Positions 6,801-13,553 of a stretch of DNA of 16,702 nt are shown here, piece by piece. Origin of the DNA: Patescibacteria group bacterium (GTDB lineage: Bacteria > Patescibacteriota > Minisyncoccia > Phycocordibacterales > UBA5272); assembly GCA_030837425.1 (NCBI GenBank), contig JAUPLJ010000005.1:1-16702 (forward strand). The letters are read 5' to 3'. The translations under genes and the position numbers were made by a program. Each line of letters opens with the position of its first letter. The stretch's first letter is position 1. The notes under the pieces are model-generated. The model had not been told where the DNA came from and made no database searches. It was given only the letters and a program-made list of their open reading frames with translations.

Positions 6801-7568
6801 ATGAAAAATATATGTGTAAAGATTTTTGTGGTGTTATCTTTTATAGCTATGGTGATGGTCAATTTTTTGGCTAATCGACTACCTATCAATGGTCGCTCTA
6901 CTGGTGTGATATCTGACTCTTATCCAAATCTCTTTGCTCCAGCTGGAGTGACATTTTCTATTTGGGGACTAATTTATCTTTTACTCGCTTTGTATACGCT
7001 CTATCAATTTATACTGTCTAGAAAAAATAAAAGTAAAGAAAATTTTCTAAGAAATATAAACACTCTTTTTATTTATACTTCACTCGCTAATATCTCTTGG
7101 ATATTTGCTTGGCATTATGATTTTATAGGATTATCAGTATTGATCATGGCGACCCTACTCATTCTTCTTATAAAGATTACAAGGATTATTTATAAAGAGC
7201 AATTGACATCAGGAGAAAAATTTTTGATCTCAACTCCTTTTAGTATTTATTTTGGATGGATAACTGTGGCAGCGATTGCTAACACCACGGTGTTTTTGGT
7301 GAGTATAAATTGGAATGGATTTGGTATAACAGATTTTATCTGGACAAGTATAATCCTTTTAGCGGGAGCATTGATAGGGATCTTGATGATTAAAAAAGAT
7401 AAAAATATTGCCTATGCTCTCGTACTCATCTGGGCATATTTTGGAATATTATTCAAACACGTGTCTGTCAATGGATTTAATCAAGAGTATCAGAGTATCA
7501 TCATCACATTAATAGTCTGTCTAGCTTTGTTTATATTTTTTACAGGAAAATTATTAATAAAAAAATAA
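6801..7568 (+). CDS. TspO/MBR-related multi-pass membrane protein (long form)
   Basis: 255-residue, very hydrophobic protein with about seven membrane segments. The stretch LPINGRSTGVISDSYPNLF (residues 27-45), followed by APAGVTFSIWGLIYLLLALY, is characteristic of bacterial proteins often annotated as tryptophan-rich sensory protein or TspO/MBR-like. Classic TspO is about 160 residues with five helices, so this is the longer subfamily. TspO proteins bind porphyrins and related ligands; whether the long form does so is unknown. A promoter lies directly upstream, and the DUF2177 gene begins 9 nt after its stop, so the two are probably one operon. Family assignment is by recognised motif only; the physiological role is open. 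Confidence 0.75.
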   Translation: MKNICVKIFVVLSFIAMVMVNFLANRLPINGRSTGVISDSYPNLFAPAGVTFSIWGLIYLLLALYTLYQFILSRKNKSKENFLRNINTLFIYTSLANISWIFAWHYDFIGLSVLIMATLLILLIKITRIIYKEQLTSGEKFLISTPFSIYFGWITVAAIANTTVFLVSINWNGFGITDFIWTSIILLAGALIGILMIKKDKNIAYALVLIWAYFGILFKHVSVNGFNQEYQSIIITLIVCLALFIFFTGKLLIKK

Positions 7569-7577
7569 ATTAATTTT

Positions 7578-7970
7578 ATGTTTATAAAGCTTTATGCGAT
7601 CGCGCTTCCCATTTTCTTTGCTATTGATATGCTGTGGCTTGGAGTAGTAGCGAAAAATTTTTACCGCTCTCAAATTGGCTCACTTATGAAGACTGATATA
7701 AATTGGACTGCTGCAATTATTTTCTATTTAATATTTATAGCAGGTCTTGTATTATTTGTGATTTTGCCAGCTGTAGAAAAAAACTCTTGGACTCACGCCA
7801 TTCTTTTTGGAGCATTTTTTGGTTTAATTTGTTATGCGACTTATGATTTGACAAATTTAGCTATCGCTAAAGATTGGCCATTTTTAGTCACAATTGTTGA
7901 TCTCGTTTGGGGTGCCGTGCTTGCTGCTTCTGTATCTGTCATCACTTATTTTATTGCTAGTAATTTATAA
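7578..7970 (+). CDS. DUF2177-family membrane protein
   Basis: 130-residue protein with four membrane helices (about residues 3-24, 43-66, 72-95, 104-127). FAIDMLWLG near the N-terminus, the GAFFGLICYATYDLTNLA stretch (74-91) and the DWPFLVTIVDLVWGA block (94-108) match the DUF2177 pattern as I know it, and length fits. The function of the family is not known. It starts 9 nt after the TspO-like stop with no promoter or Shine-Dalgarno in the gap, so it is translationally or transcriptionally linked to it. No terminator was seen after it. Confidence 0.8.
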   Translation: MFIKLYAIALPIFFAIDMLWLGVVAKNFYRSQIGSLMKTDINWTAAIIFYLIFIAGLVLFVILPAVEKNSWTHAILFGAFFGLICYATYDLTNLAIAKDWPFLVTIVDLVWGAVLAASVSVITYFIASNL

Positions 7971-8011
7971 TATTAGCCATATTGGAAAAAATAAGGCGTT
8001 ATAAATCACTC

Positions 8012-8040
8012 TTGATTAAATTCTAAAAATGTAGTATTTT
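8012..8040 (+). promoter_or_regulatory. Possible promoter of the 263-aa gene
   Basis: TTGATT (8012-8017) and TATTTT (8035-8040) are separated by 17 bp. The -10 is weak and the leader would be about 86 nt, so this is tentative. Confidence 0.3.
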
Positions 8041-8132
8041 ATCTGCAGAAAATTCTGTTTCTTTTTGTATCTATAAACAAAAGGAAATTCTATATATAAA
8101 CAATATTTTTGTACTTTTAAAATTTATTAATA

Positions 8133-8924
8133 ATGAAAAAGTTTTTATCAGGTTTTGTTATAGTGGTTATTATATTTATTATAATAATGTCATTTATAAT
8201 AATTGCAGCCGTAGTATTAACTGCAAAAATTCTCTGTTTTTTCTTTCTGTTTGCGGTAGTTAACCTTTTTTCTTATTTTATAATAAGACAAGGTAAAATC
8301 AAGAGTCCTAAATATTTAAGATTTCCATCTCTATTAGAATTTTTAATTATTTGGATTTTGTATATCTATATTAATCCATATTTGATTAATTATATATTAA
8401 CAGATTTTATCTTTCCAAAAGGAATACATGTTAGCTTTAATACCTACAAATTTATCCAGTATATTACAGATCCTATAACTTGTTTTTTATTTTTATCTAC
8501 ATTTATAATAGAAGTGAAAAGTGGTTATTTGAGAGCTGTAAGAAATAGGCTTGATAAAAAAGATGTGTATATTTTGGATCCGGGATTATATTTAATAATT
8601 GGTAATTGGTTCATTTATGAGACTTCAGGGCCACTTTTAGGTGTAGAAGAAGATGGTATGTTTACAATTTATGATGTTGATGAATATGGATCAAGAGATG
8701 AAAGATTATTTAAAATTAATCTAGATTCTAATAATTTTATAAAAACAGTAGATTATACTCCAGTTCAACAGCTAGGTTATCAATTATTAGAAAAAATGTT
8801 TAGTAGTTTTTCTTCTAAAAATAGCTATATATTGTTTTTATCTTTTATACTCTCAGTCGTTATTTGTTTCATTTCTTTTACCATACTAAGATATGTAGAC
8901 ATACCAATTCAAATTAATAATTAA
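8133..8924 (+). CDS. Multi-pass membrane protein, 263 aa, unknown
   Basis: Unrecognised protein. It opens with two adjacent hydrophobic helices (about residues 6-30 and 31-52), followed by two or three more to about residue 130 (one is EFLIIWILYIYINPYLI). A soluble stretch at about 135-225 contains LDPGLYLIIGNWFIYETSGP and an acidic segment (EEDGMFTIYDVDEYGSRDER) that looks beta-rich, and a last membrane helix lies at about 232-253. The soluble loop between helices is the likeliest functional part. The gene stands alone: a 160-bp AT-rich spacer upstream with at best a weak promoter, and a clear intrinsic terminator directly after its stop. Base composition is even more AT-rich than that of neighbouring housekeeping genes, as is common for accessory membrane genes. 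Confidence 0.75.
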   Translation: MKKFLSGFVIVVIIFIIIMSFIIIAAVVLTAKILCFFFLFAVVNLFSYFIIRQGKIKSPKYLRFPSLLEFLIIWILYIYINPYLINYILTDFIFPKGIHVSFNTYKFIQYITDPITCFLFLSTFIIEVKSGYLRAVRNRLDKKDVYILDPGLYLIIGNWFIYETSGPLLGVEEDGMFTIYDVDEYGSRDERLFKINLDSNNFIKTVDYTPVQQLGYQLLEKMFSSFSSKNSYILFLSFILSVVICFISFTILRYVDIPIQINN

Positions 8925-8928
8925 TTAA

Positions 8929-8960
8929 CAATCCTGTATTTTTTACAGGATTGTTTTTAT
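8929..8960 (+). terminator. Intrinsic terminator after the 263-aa gene
   Basis: CAATCCTGTA (8929-8938), a five-T loop, TACAGGATTG (8944-8953), then a T-rich run. The perfect 10-bp stem starts 4 nt after the stop codon. Confidence 0.9.
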
Positions 8961-8995
8961 TTTTAATATTTTAAAAAATAATTTTATTATCTCCA

Positions 8996-9004
8996 TGATA
9001 AAAT
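8996..9004 (+). promoter_or_regulatory. Extended -10 promoter of dprA (leaderless)
   Basis: TGA TAAAAT; the hexamer ends 6 nt before the ATG at 9011, so the predicted +1 is the start codon itself. Confidence 0.55.
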
Positions 9005-9010
9005 ATATTT

Positions 9011-10003
9011 ATGCAAGAAGATGTTAAAAAAGAAATTTTAAATACTCATATTTTGAAAGAAGACTTTTCAAAATATAAATTATTATCTCCACTTTTAGAA
9101 ATTCACGATTCTCCAAAATCTATTTATATAAAATCTAAAGATAAAAAAGCTTTAGAAAATATTTTAAATAAAAATATTGATGGAGTAGATTACAAGATTT
9201 TGACCATTGTGGGCTCTAGGAAAAATTCTGCGTACGGAAGAGAAGCTTTGGAATATTTATTAAAAAATTTAGCAGGTAAAAATATTATTATAGTTTCTGG
9301 GCTTGCTCTCGGTATTGATTCTCTTGCTCACAACAATGCTTTAAAGAATGATTTATTAACAATCTCTATTCCAGGATCGGGGCTTGGGACAAAAGTCATT
9401 TATCCATCTGCAAATATTAATTTATCAGAGCAAATTATAAATAATAATGGGATTTTACTTTCAGAATTTGAAGAAGAGATGAAAAGTCAGCTATATTTTT
9501 TCCCAGCAAGAAATAGGATAATGGCTGCAATATCTGACGCAGTATTGATTGTTGAAGCTGGAGAAAAAAGTGGCACCCTCATCACTGCAAGACTCGCAAT
9601 GGAATACGGAAAAAATGTCGGAGTGATTCCAAATAACATTTTTGCTGAAGGCTCTCTCGGATCAAATGAGCTTATAAAAAGCGGAGCTTCTCCAGTTACA
9701 AAAGTAGAAGATATATTAGAAATGCTAAATATTAGCCTGGACGGACAAGGGTTGCTTGATTTAGATTTTAATAAAGAAAGTGATAGAGAAAAATTAAAAA
9801 ATATTTTGGATCAAATGAGTGATAATGAAAGAAAAATTTTAGAAAAGATAATCCAATCTGGAAGTATAGAAAAAGATATTTTACTTCAAGATTTAGAAAA
9901 GGAATACAGTTTAAATTATACAGATGCGCTAGTTTCTCTTATGAGTCTCGAAATAAATGGATTTGTAAAAGAAGAATTAGGAGAGATCCGAATAGTGAAA
10001 TAG
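9011..10003 (+). CDS. dprA: DNA-processing protein DprA
   Basis: Cytoplasmic protein that protects incoming single-stranded DNA and loads RecA during natural transformation. The Rossmann-like core carries IVGSRKNSAYG (residues 66-76), SGLALGIDSLAH (96-107), FFPARNRIMAAISDAVLIVEA (from 163) and EKSGTLITARLAMEYGK (185-201), all standard DprA motifs. Residues about 265-330 fit the C-terminal winged-helix domain. No N-terminal SAM-like domain is evident; the first ~60 residues are short and lysine-rich. Length (330) is within the family range. It follows a strong terminator, has its own leaderless-type promoter, and precedes rnr by 37 bp. In CPR bacteria DprA is usually taken as part of DNA uptake for competence or nucleotide salvage; no com or pilus gene is visible here. 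Confidence 0.95.
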   Translation: MQEDVKKEILNTHILKEDFSKYKLLSPLLEIHDSPKSIYIKSKDKKALENILNKNIDGVDYKILTIVGSRKNSAYGREALEYLLKNLAGKNIIIVSGLALGIDSLAHNNALKNDLLTISIPGSGLGTKVIYPSANINLSEQIINNNGILLSEFEEEMKSQLYFFPARNRIMAAISDAVLIVEAGEKSGTLITARLAMEYGKNVGVIPNNIFAEGSLGSNELIKSGASPVTKVEDILEMLNISLDGQGLLDLDFNKESDREKLKNILDQMSDNERKILEKIIQSGSIEKDILLQDLEKEYSLNYTDALVSLMSLEINGFVKEELGEIRIVK

Positions 10004-10019
10004 GAAGGCTTTCTCTTTA

Positions 10020-10028
10020 TGTTATACT
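10020..10028 (+). promoter_or_regulatory. Extended -10 promoter of rnr
   Basis: TGT TATACT ends 12 nt before the rnr ATG, predicting a leader of about 5 nt without a Shine-Dalgarno. A second TATAAT at 10032-10037 is too close to the start to be used. Confidence 0.55.
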
Positions 10029-10040
10029 TCTTATAATATT

Positions 10041-12035
10041 ATGCGGAAAAATATCCACGGAAGAATAACTTTAACAAGTAAAGGTGATGGCTATGTAAAA
10101 TTGAATGAAGATCATGAGAAAATTGATGCATCTTTTACAAAAAATGAATCTGTTTTTATAGATCATGAGCATTTAAATTGCGCTCTTCATGGTGACATCG
10201 TTGAAGTAGAAGTGCTTGGTAAAAATAAAGATGAAAAATCTGGAGAGGATATTTTTTATGGAAAAGTAAATGAAATTCTCGAAAGAGCAAAATATGCTCA
10301 TGCTGGAAAACTTGAAGAGGATCACGGAGTATTTTTTCTTATTCCTGACGACAAAAAGACTTATACAGATTTTATTGTAAAAAAAGAAGATGCTATTGGC
10401 GCTGAAGTTGGGGATAAAGTAATAGTCGAAATAACAAGCTGGGAAGATCATAAAAAAGCTCCTTTTGCAAAAGTTATAAAAATTTTAGGAAAACCGGGAG
10501 ACAATGATGCGGAAGTGCTTGCTTTTGCCCTTGAAAGAGGATTTTCAGATGAACATAGTGCTGATGTAGAAGCAGAAGCAGAAGTGATTCATAAAAGAGG
10601 AATAATAGATGAAGATAAAGTTATAGATGAAAACGGGATAGACGGAAGAAGAGATTTTAGAAATATTACAACTTTTACCATAGATCCAGCAGATGCTAAA
10701 GATTTTGATGACGCATTAAGCTTTAAAAAACTTCCAAATGGTAATTATGAAGTTGGAATTCATATTGCTGACGTATCTTATTATCTTAAAAATGAAATGA
10801 AGATGGATAATGAGGCAGTATTTCGAGAGACTAGCGTTTATTTAGTAGACAGGACCATCCCAATGCTCCCAGAAGTGCTGTCAAATGATCTGTGCTCTCT
10901 TGTAGAAGCAAAAGATAGATTGGTAATGAGTGCTGTATTTGAGCTTAATGCGAAAAGTGAGGTTCTTAATGCTTGGTATGGAAGGGCGATAATAAATTCT
11001 AATAAAAGATTTACTTATGATGATGCTCAAGAAAGTTTAGAAAATGAATCCGGCCTTTATCATGAAGAATTGTCTATCTTAAACTCTCTTGCAAAAAATC
11101 TTGCAAAAAAGAAAATAGCAGATGGTGCACTAGTCATTGAATCAGAAGAAGTTAAATTTAAATTGGATGAAAAAGGTGTACCAGTGGATGTGTATATAAA
11201 AGAATTAAAAGAGACCAATAAGCTTATTGAAGAATTCATGCTTCTTGCAAATAGAAATGTATCTCAATTTATTCATGATGAAGAAATTAAAACAAATAAT
11301 GCTGATATTTCTGTATACAGAATTCATGATAAACCAGATCCTGAAAAAATGCATGCTTTAGATTTATTTATCAGATCTATGGATGAAAAAGTAAGATTTA
11401 TAGACGGACTAATCCCATCAAGTGAATTAAATAAGCTTATTGAAAAATTAAAGACTGAAGGACGCGAAGCTGAAAAAGATTTACTCTCAATGCATATTTC
11501 AAGAAGTATGCAAAAAGCCATCTATTCTACAAAAAATGTTGGGCACTATGGGCTAGCATTTCAATATTATTCTCATTTCACTTCACCAATCAGAAGATAT
11601 CCAGATGTGATGCTTCATAGAATCTTAATGCGTATTCTTAAAAAAGATTTTCCAAAAAAAGAAGAAAAAGCTTATTTTGATAGAATGTGTGACCTCGCAA
11701 GTAAAAGAGAAAAAGAAGCAGCTGACGCAGAACGTGGAAGCATAAAATATAAGCAAGTAGAATACATGAGCTACAGAGTTGGACAAACATTTGACGGGAT
11801 AGTCTCTGGTATTTCCCAATGGGGAATTTATGTAGAAGAAAAGAAAAGTAAATCGGAAGGAATGATTCGCTTAAAAGACCTGGGAGATGATTTTTACATT
11901 TATGATGAAAAGAAATCAAGAGTCTTTGGTGAAAATGGAGGAGAGCAATGGAGAATAGGCGACAGAATAAAAATCAAGGTAAAAGATACAAATATGGAGC
12001 TCAGGCAGATAGATTATGAGCTAATAAAGGGATAA
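10041..12035 (+). CDS. rnr: Ribonuclease R (RNB-family 3'-5' exoribonuclease)
   Basis: Processive 3'-to-5' exoribonuclease acting in mRNA and rRNA decay and quality control. Domains in order: a cold-shock/OB domain at about residues 5-60, a second one at about 85-150, the RNB catalytic domain from about 200 to 560, and an S1 domain at about 575-660 (FDGIVSGISQWGIYVEE). The catalytic aspartates are in DPADAKDFDDA (215-225: D215, D221, D223, D224), matching the four acidic residues of E. coli RNase R. HFTSPIRRYPDVMLHR is the second family signature. The length of 664 is shorter than the E. coli enzyme (813), which has extra N- and C-terminal regions. It begins 37 bp after dprA with its own -10 box and is followed by rpsP, which has a separate promoter. 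Confidence 0.96.
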   Translation: MRKNIHGRITLTSKGDGYVKLNEDHEKIDASFTKNESVFIDHEHLNCALHGDIVEVEVLGKNKDEKSGEDIFYGKVNEILERAKYAHAGKLEEDHGVFFLIPDDKKTYTDFIVKKEDAIGAEVGDKVIVEITSWEDHKKAPFAKVIKILGKPGDNDAEVLAFALERGFSDEHSADVEAEAEVIHKRGIIDEDKVIDENGIDGRRDFRNITTFTIDPADAKDFDDALSFKKLPNGNYEVGIHIADVSYYLKNEMKMDNEAVFRETSVYLVDRTIPMLPEVLSNDLCSLVEAKDRLVMSAVFELNAKSEVLNAWYGRAIINSNKRFTYDDAQESLENESGLYHEELSILNSLAKNLAKKKIADGALVIESEEVKFKLDEKGVPVDVYIKELKETNKLIEEFMLLANRNVSQFIHDEEIKTNNADISVYRIHDKPDPEKMHALDLFIRSMDEKVRFIDGLIPSSELNKLIEKLKTEGREAEKDLLSMHISRSMQKAIYSTKNVGHYGLAFQYYSHFTSPIRRYPDVMLHRILMRILKKDFPKKEEKAYFDRMCDLASKREKEAADAERGSIKYKQVEYMSYRVGQTFDGIVSGISQWGIYVEEKKSKSEGMIRLKDLGDDFYIYDEKKSRVFGENGGEQWRIGDRIKIKVKDTNMELRQIDYELIKG

Positions 12036-12036
12036 A

Positions 12037-12065
12037 TTGCTAGATTTTACTTTTTATGTTATACT
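12037..12065 (+). promoter_or_regulatory. Promoter of rpsP: TTGCTA-17-TATACT with TG extension
   Basis: TTGCTA (12037-12042) is 17 bp from TATACT (12060-12065), which is preceded by TG at 12057-12058. The leader is about 22 nt and has no Shine-Dalgarno. Confidence 0.65.
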
Positions 12066-12094
12066 CTCTCCATAAAAATTAATAACAAATAATT

Positions 12095-12400
12095 ATGCTA
12101 AAAATCAGATTACAAAGACTCGGAAGAAAGAATGACCCTCATTTTAAATTGATCGTCACTCCTAGCACATACAAGCCAAAGACTCATAAATTCATTGAGG
12201 ATCTTGGATTTTATAATGCAAAAGCCGGAAAGAATGAATTTAAAGGTGATAGAGTAAAATACTGGATAAGTGTCGGAGCCCAAGTATCTCCTACAGTTCA
12301 CAATTTTCTTGTTGCGCAAAATCTAGTAGAAGGAAAGAAAAAAAATGTCCTTCCAAAAAAGAGCATTACTAAAATTAAGAAAGAATTAAAAAAGAAGTAA
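12095..12400 (+). CDS. rpsP: 30S ribosomal protein bS16
   Basis: Small-subunit ribosomal protein bS16, needed for 30S assembly. The N-terminus MLKIRLQRLGRKNDPHFKLI is diagnostic, as is KFIEDLGFYNAKAG (residues 33-46) and the YWISVGAQVSPTVHNFL block (about 57-73). The 101 residues include a basic C-terminal tail (KKKNVLPKKS, KKELKKK), typical of bacterial forms. It heads the remnant of the conserved rpsP-khpA-rimM-trmD-rplS cluster; khpA follows after 106 bp with its own promoter. Confidence 0.98.
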   Translation: MLKIRLQRLGRKNDPHFKLIVTPSTYKPKTHKFIEDLGFYNAKAGKNEFKGDRVKYWISVGAQVSPTVHNFLVAQNLVEGKKKNVLPKKSITKIKKELKKK

Positions 12401-12448
12401 TTTCTTTTACACAGATTTAATTAATTTTTAAATTTTTTATTTTTGTCG

Positions 12449-12457
12449 TGTTATAAT
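12449..12457 (+). promoter_or_regulatory. Extended -10 promoter of khpA
   Basis: TGT TATAAT, a perfect extended -10, gives a predicted AT-rich leader of about 43 nt before the ATG at 12507. No -35 or Shine-Dalgarno is seen. Confidence 0.6.
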
Positions 12458-12506
12458 TAATTTGTTATTAAATTTATTTTAAAAATAAAAATTTGTAAAT
12501 AAAAAT

Positions 12507-12836
12507 ATGGTTAAAGATTCAGAATTCGTAGAATATATCGTTAAGAGTTTAGTAGACAATCCAAATGAAGTGAAGATCGATAGAAAGGTTGATGAAATGG
12601 GAGTTTTAATCACCGTAGACGTTGGAAAAGAAGATATGGGGAAAATTATTGGTCGCCAAGGTGCTACAGCAAAAGCAATCAGGACATTACTAAGAGTTGT
12701 TGGAATGAAAAACAACGCCAGAGTTAATCTAAAGATTAATGAGCCAGCAGAAATGCTTGGGGCACAATCAGGAGAAGGGTATAGATCTCATCTTGATGAT
12801 GTCGACGCAGTAATGGATGGCATAAAAAATATTTAA
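12507..12836 (+). CDS. khpA: KH-domain RNA-binding protein KhpA
   Basis: Small single-KH-domain RNA-binding protein (also YlqC), which elsewhere pairs with KhpB and affects cell division and translation. The KH core runs from about residue 28 to 76, with the GxxG RNA-contact loop G-R-Q-G at 49-52 in KIIGRQGATAKAIRTLLRVV. The protein is 109 residues against about 75-80 for the usual form; the extra C-terminal ~30 residues (EPAEMLGAQSGEGYRSHLDD) are hydrophilic and of unknown role. Its place after rpsP is the conserved one. A strong bidirectional terminator follows immediately, so it is not co-transcribed with trmD here. Confidence 0.93.
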   Translation: MVKDSEFVEYIVKSLVDNPNEVKIDRKVDEMGVLITVDVGKEDMGKIIGRQGATAKAIRTLLRVVGMKNNARVNLKINEPAEMLGAQSGEGYRSHLDDVDAVMDGIKNI

Positions 12837-12840
12837 AATA

Positions 12841-12873
12841 AAAAAAGCCTCAGATTTTTCTGAGGCTTTTTAT
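12841..12873 (+). terminator. Bidirectional intrinsic terminator between khpA and the TGA-interrupted gene
   Basis: GCCTCAGA (12847-12854), loop TTTT, TCTGAGGC (12859-12866), flanked by an A run on the left and a T run on the right. It serves khpA (plus) and the convergent minus-strand gene that ends at 12876. Confidence 0.93.
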
Positions 12874-12875
12874 TT

Positions 12876-13235
12876 TTAATTTTGAAGTTGTTTTCTAAAT
12901 AAGAAATGAATTGTTCCAAAAAATACTGCTGTAAAATATTGGATCCATAAAATAAAATGGTAATCGTTTTTAAAAAGTCCTTTTATTCTAAAGATATCAT
13001 CAATAATAATTAAGCTTACAATTATAATTGCAGCTCATCTTTTTTTATTTTTTGGATTATCAGGAAAAGTATTTACATACATTGTTATCAGAAAATATAA
13101 TCCAAGAGATAGAAAACTCCAAATAGAAATATTCATTCTTTCAGAAGGGGTTATAATTTCTGAATTTAATAACATTTTAGTTATTATTAAAGAAAGTATA
13201 TACAAGAACACTCCAATAAAAATTAATTTTTTCAT
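12876..13235 (-). pseudogene. Small membrane-protein gene interrupted by one in-frame TGA
   Basis: From the ATG at 13235 the frame reads 66 codons to a TGA at 13035-13037, then continues in the same frame for 52 more sense codons to a TAA at 12876-12878. The first part, MKKLIFIGVFLYILSLIITK onward, has two membrane helices (about 3-20 and 37-56) and ends NPKNKKR. The part beyond TGA reads AAIIIVSLIIIDDIFRIKGL and onward, with two more helix-like stretches, including FILWIQYFTAVFFGTIHFLF. Together they form a coherent four-helix protein of about 119 residues ending just before the terminator, so the gene originally ended there. No frameshift is needed. The simplest reading is a recent nonsense mutation; readthrough or an assembly error is possible. 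It carries the best consensus promoter in the window. I do not recognise the family. Confidence 0.65.
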
Positions 13236-13257
13236 GTTTTAAAATTGAAAGGTACGT

Positions 13258-13271
13258 TAGCAAGATTGCTA
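13258..13271. promoter_or_regulatory. Operator-like palindrome at the promoter of the TGA-interrupted gene
   Basis: TAGCAA-GA-TTGCTA, a 6-bp inverted repeat with a 2-bp centre, begins at the predicted transcription start. The 2-nt loop is too tight for a good RNA hairpin, so a DNA-binding repressor site is the likelier reading. Confidence 0.4.
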
Positions 13272-13278
13272 TTCTTAT

Positions 13279-13307
13279 AATATAGCATATTATAATATAT
13301 ATGTCAA
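13279..13307 (-). promoter_or_regulatory. Consensus promoter TTGACA-17-TATATT with TG extension
   Basis: Minus-strand TTGACA (13302-13307), a 17-bp spacer and TATATT (13279-13284), with TG at 13286-13287. It is the closest match to a sigma-70 consensus in the window. The predicted leader is about 37 nt. Confidence 0.8.
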
Positions 13308-13321
13308 GTATTATATAAAAT

Positions 13322-13356
13322 AAAAAAAGGACTTTAAAATCAAAGTCCTTTTTGTT
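13322..13356. terminator. Bidirectional-looking intrinsic terminator after the 32-aa gene
   Basis: AAAAAGGACTTT (13324-13335), a 6-nt loop, AAAGTCCTTTTT (13342-13353). In the minus direction it lies directly after the 32-aa microprotein gene and upstream of the promoter of the TGA-interrupted gene, insulating the two. Confidence 0.85.
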
Positions 13357-13367
13357 ATTATTTCCAA

Positions 13368-13466
13368 TTATTTAAATGGAAATATAACATAATAACCCAT
13401 GGTTATAGCTATACCTAAAATCAAGATTACTATAACGATTTTAAATAACTTGTCTAAAAATCTCAT
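13368..13466 (-). CDS. Membrane microprotein, 32 aa, single helix
   Basis: A very short frame that default gene callers would miss. It starts MRFLDKLFK, a short basic amphipathic lead-in, continues with one strongly hydrophobic helix (IVIVILILGIAITMGYYVIF, residues 10-29) and ends PFK. The case for a real gene is its complete transcription unit: a promoter TTTACA-17-TATTAT with TG extension upstream, an intrinsic terminator 12 bp after the stop, and isolation from both neighbours. The topology (short basic N-terminus, single helix, almost no periplasmic part) is like that of small regulatory membrane peptides or type I toxins, but no antitoxin RNA was identified and no homology is recognised. 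The alternative is that the transcript is a non-coding RNA. Confidence 0.6.
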   Translation of the reverse strand: MRFLDKLFKIVIVILILGIAITMGYYVIFPFK

Positions 13467-13491
13467 TTTTAAATCAGTTTGGTATTATAAA

Positions 13492-13520
13492 ATAATAGCA
13501 CTTTGTTTTTACTATGTAAA
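13492..13520 (-). promoter_or_regulatory. Promoter of the 32-aa microprotein gene
   Basis: Minus-strand TTTACA (13515-13520), a 17-bp spacer and TATTAT (13492-13497), with TG at 13499-13500. The leader is about 20 nt. It is divergent from the trmD promoter. Confidence 0.65.
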
Positions 13521-13532
13521 GTTGTGTTTTTT

Positions 13533-13541
13533 TGTTAATAT
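13533..13541 (+). promoter_or_regulatory. Extended -10 promoter of trmD
   Basis: TGT TAATAT ends 12 nt before the trmD ATG, so the predicted leader is only about 6 nt. No Shine-Dalgarno is seen. Confidence 0.45.
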
Positions 13542-13553
13542 ATTATTAAATAT

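Noticed and set aside
10173..12319. Minus-strand frames inside rnr and rpsP
   Set aside because: Shadows of strongly supported plus-strand genes, without protein-like composition or promoters.
13035..13037. UGA recoded as glycine, as in SR1/Gracilibacteria, or as selenocysteine
   Set aside because: An RF2 gene with the Ser-Pro-Phe motif is present, tryptophan is encoded by TGG, other genes have no internal TGA, and no selenocysteine-type hairpin is evident after the codon. One TGA is better explained by mutation.
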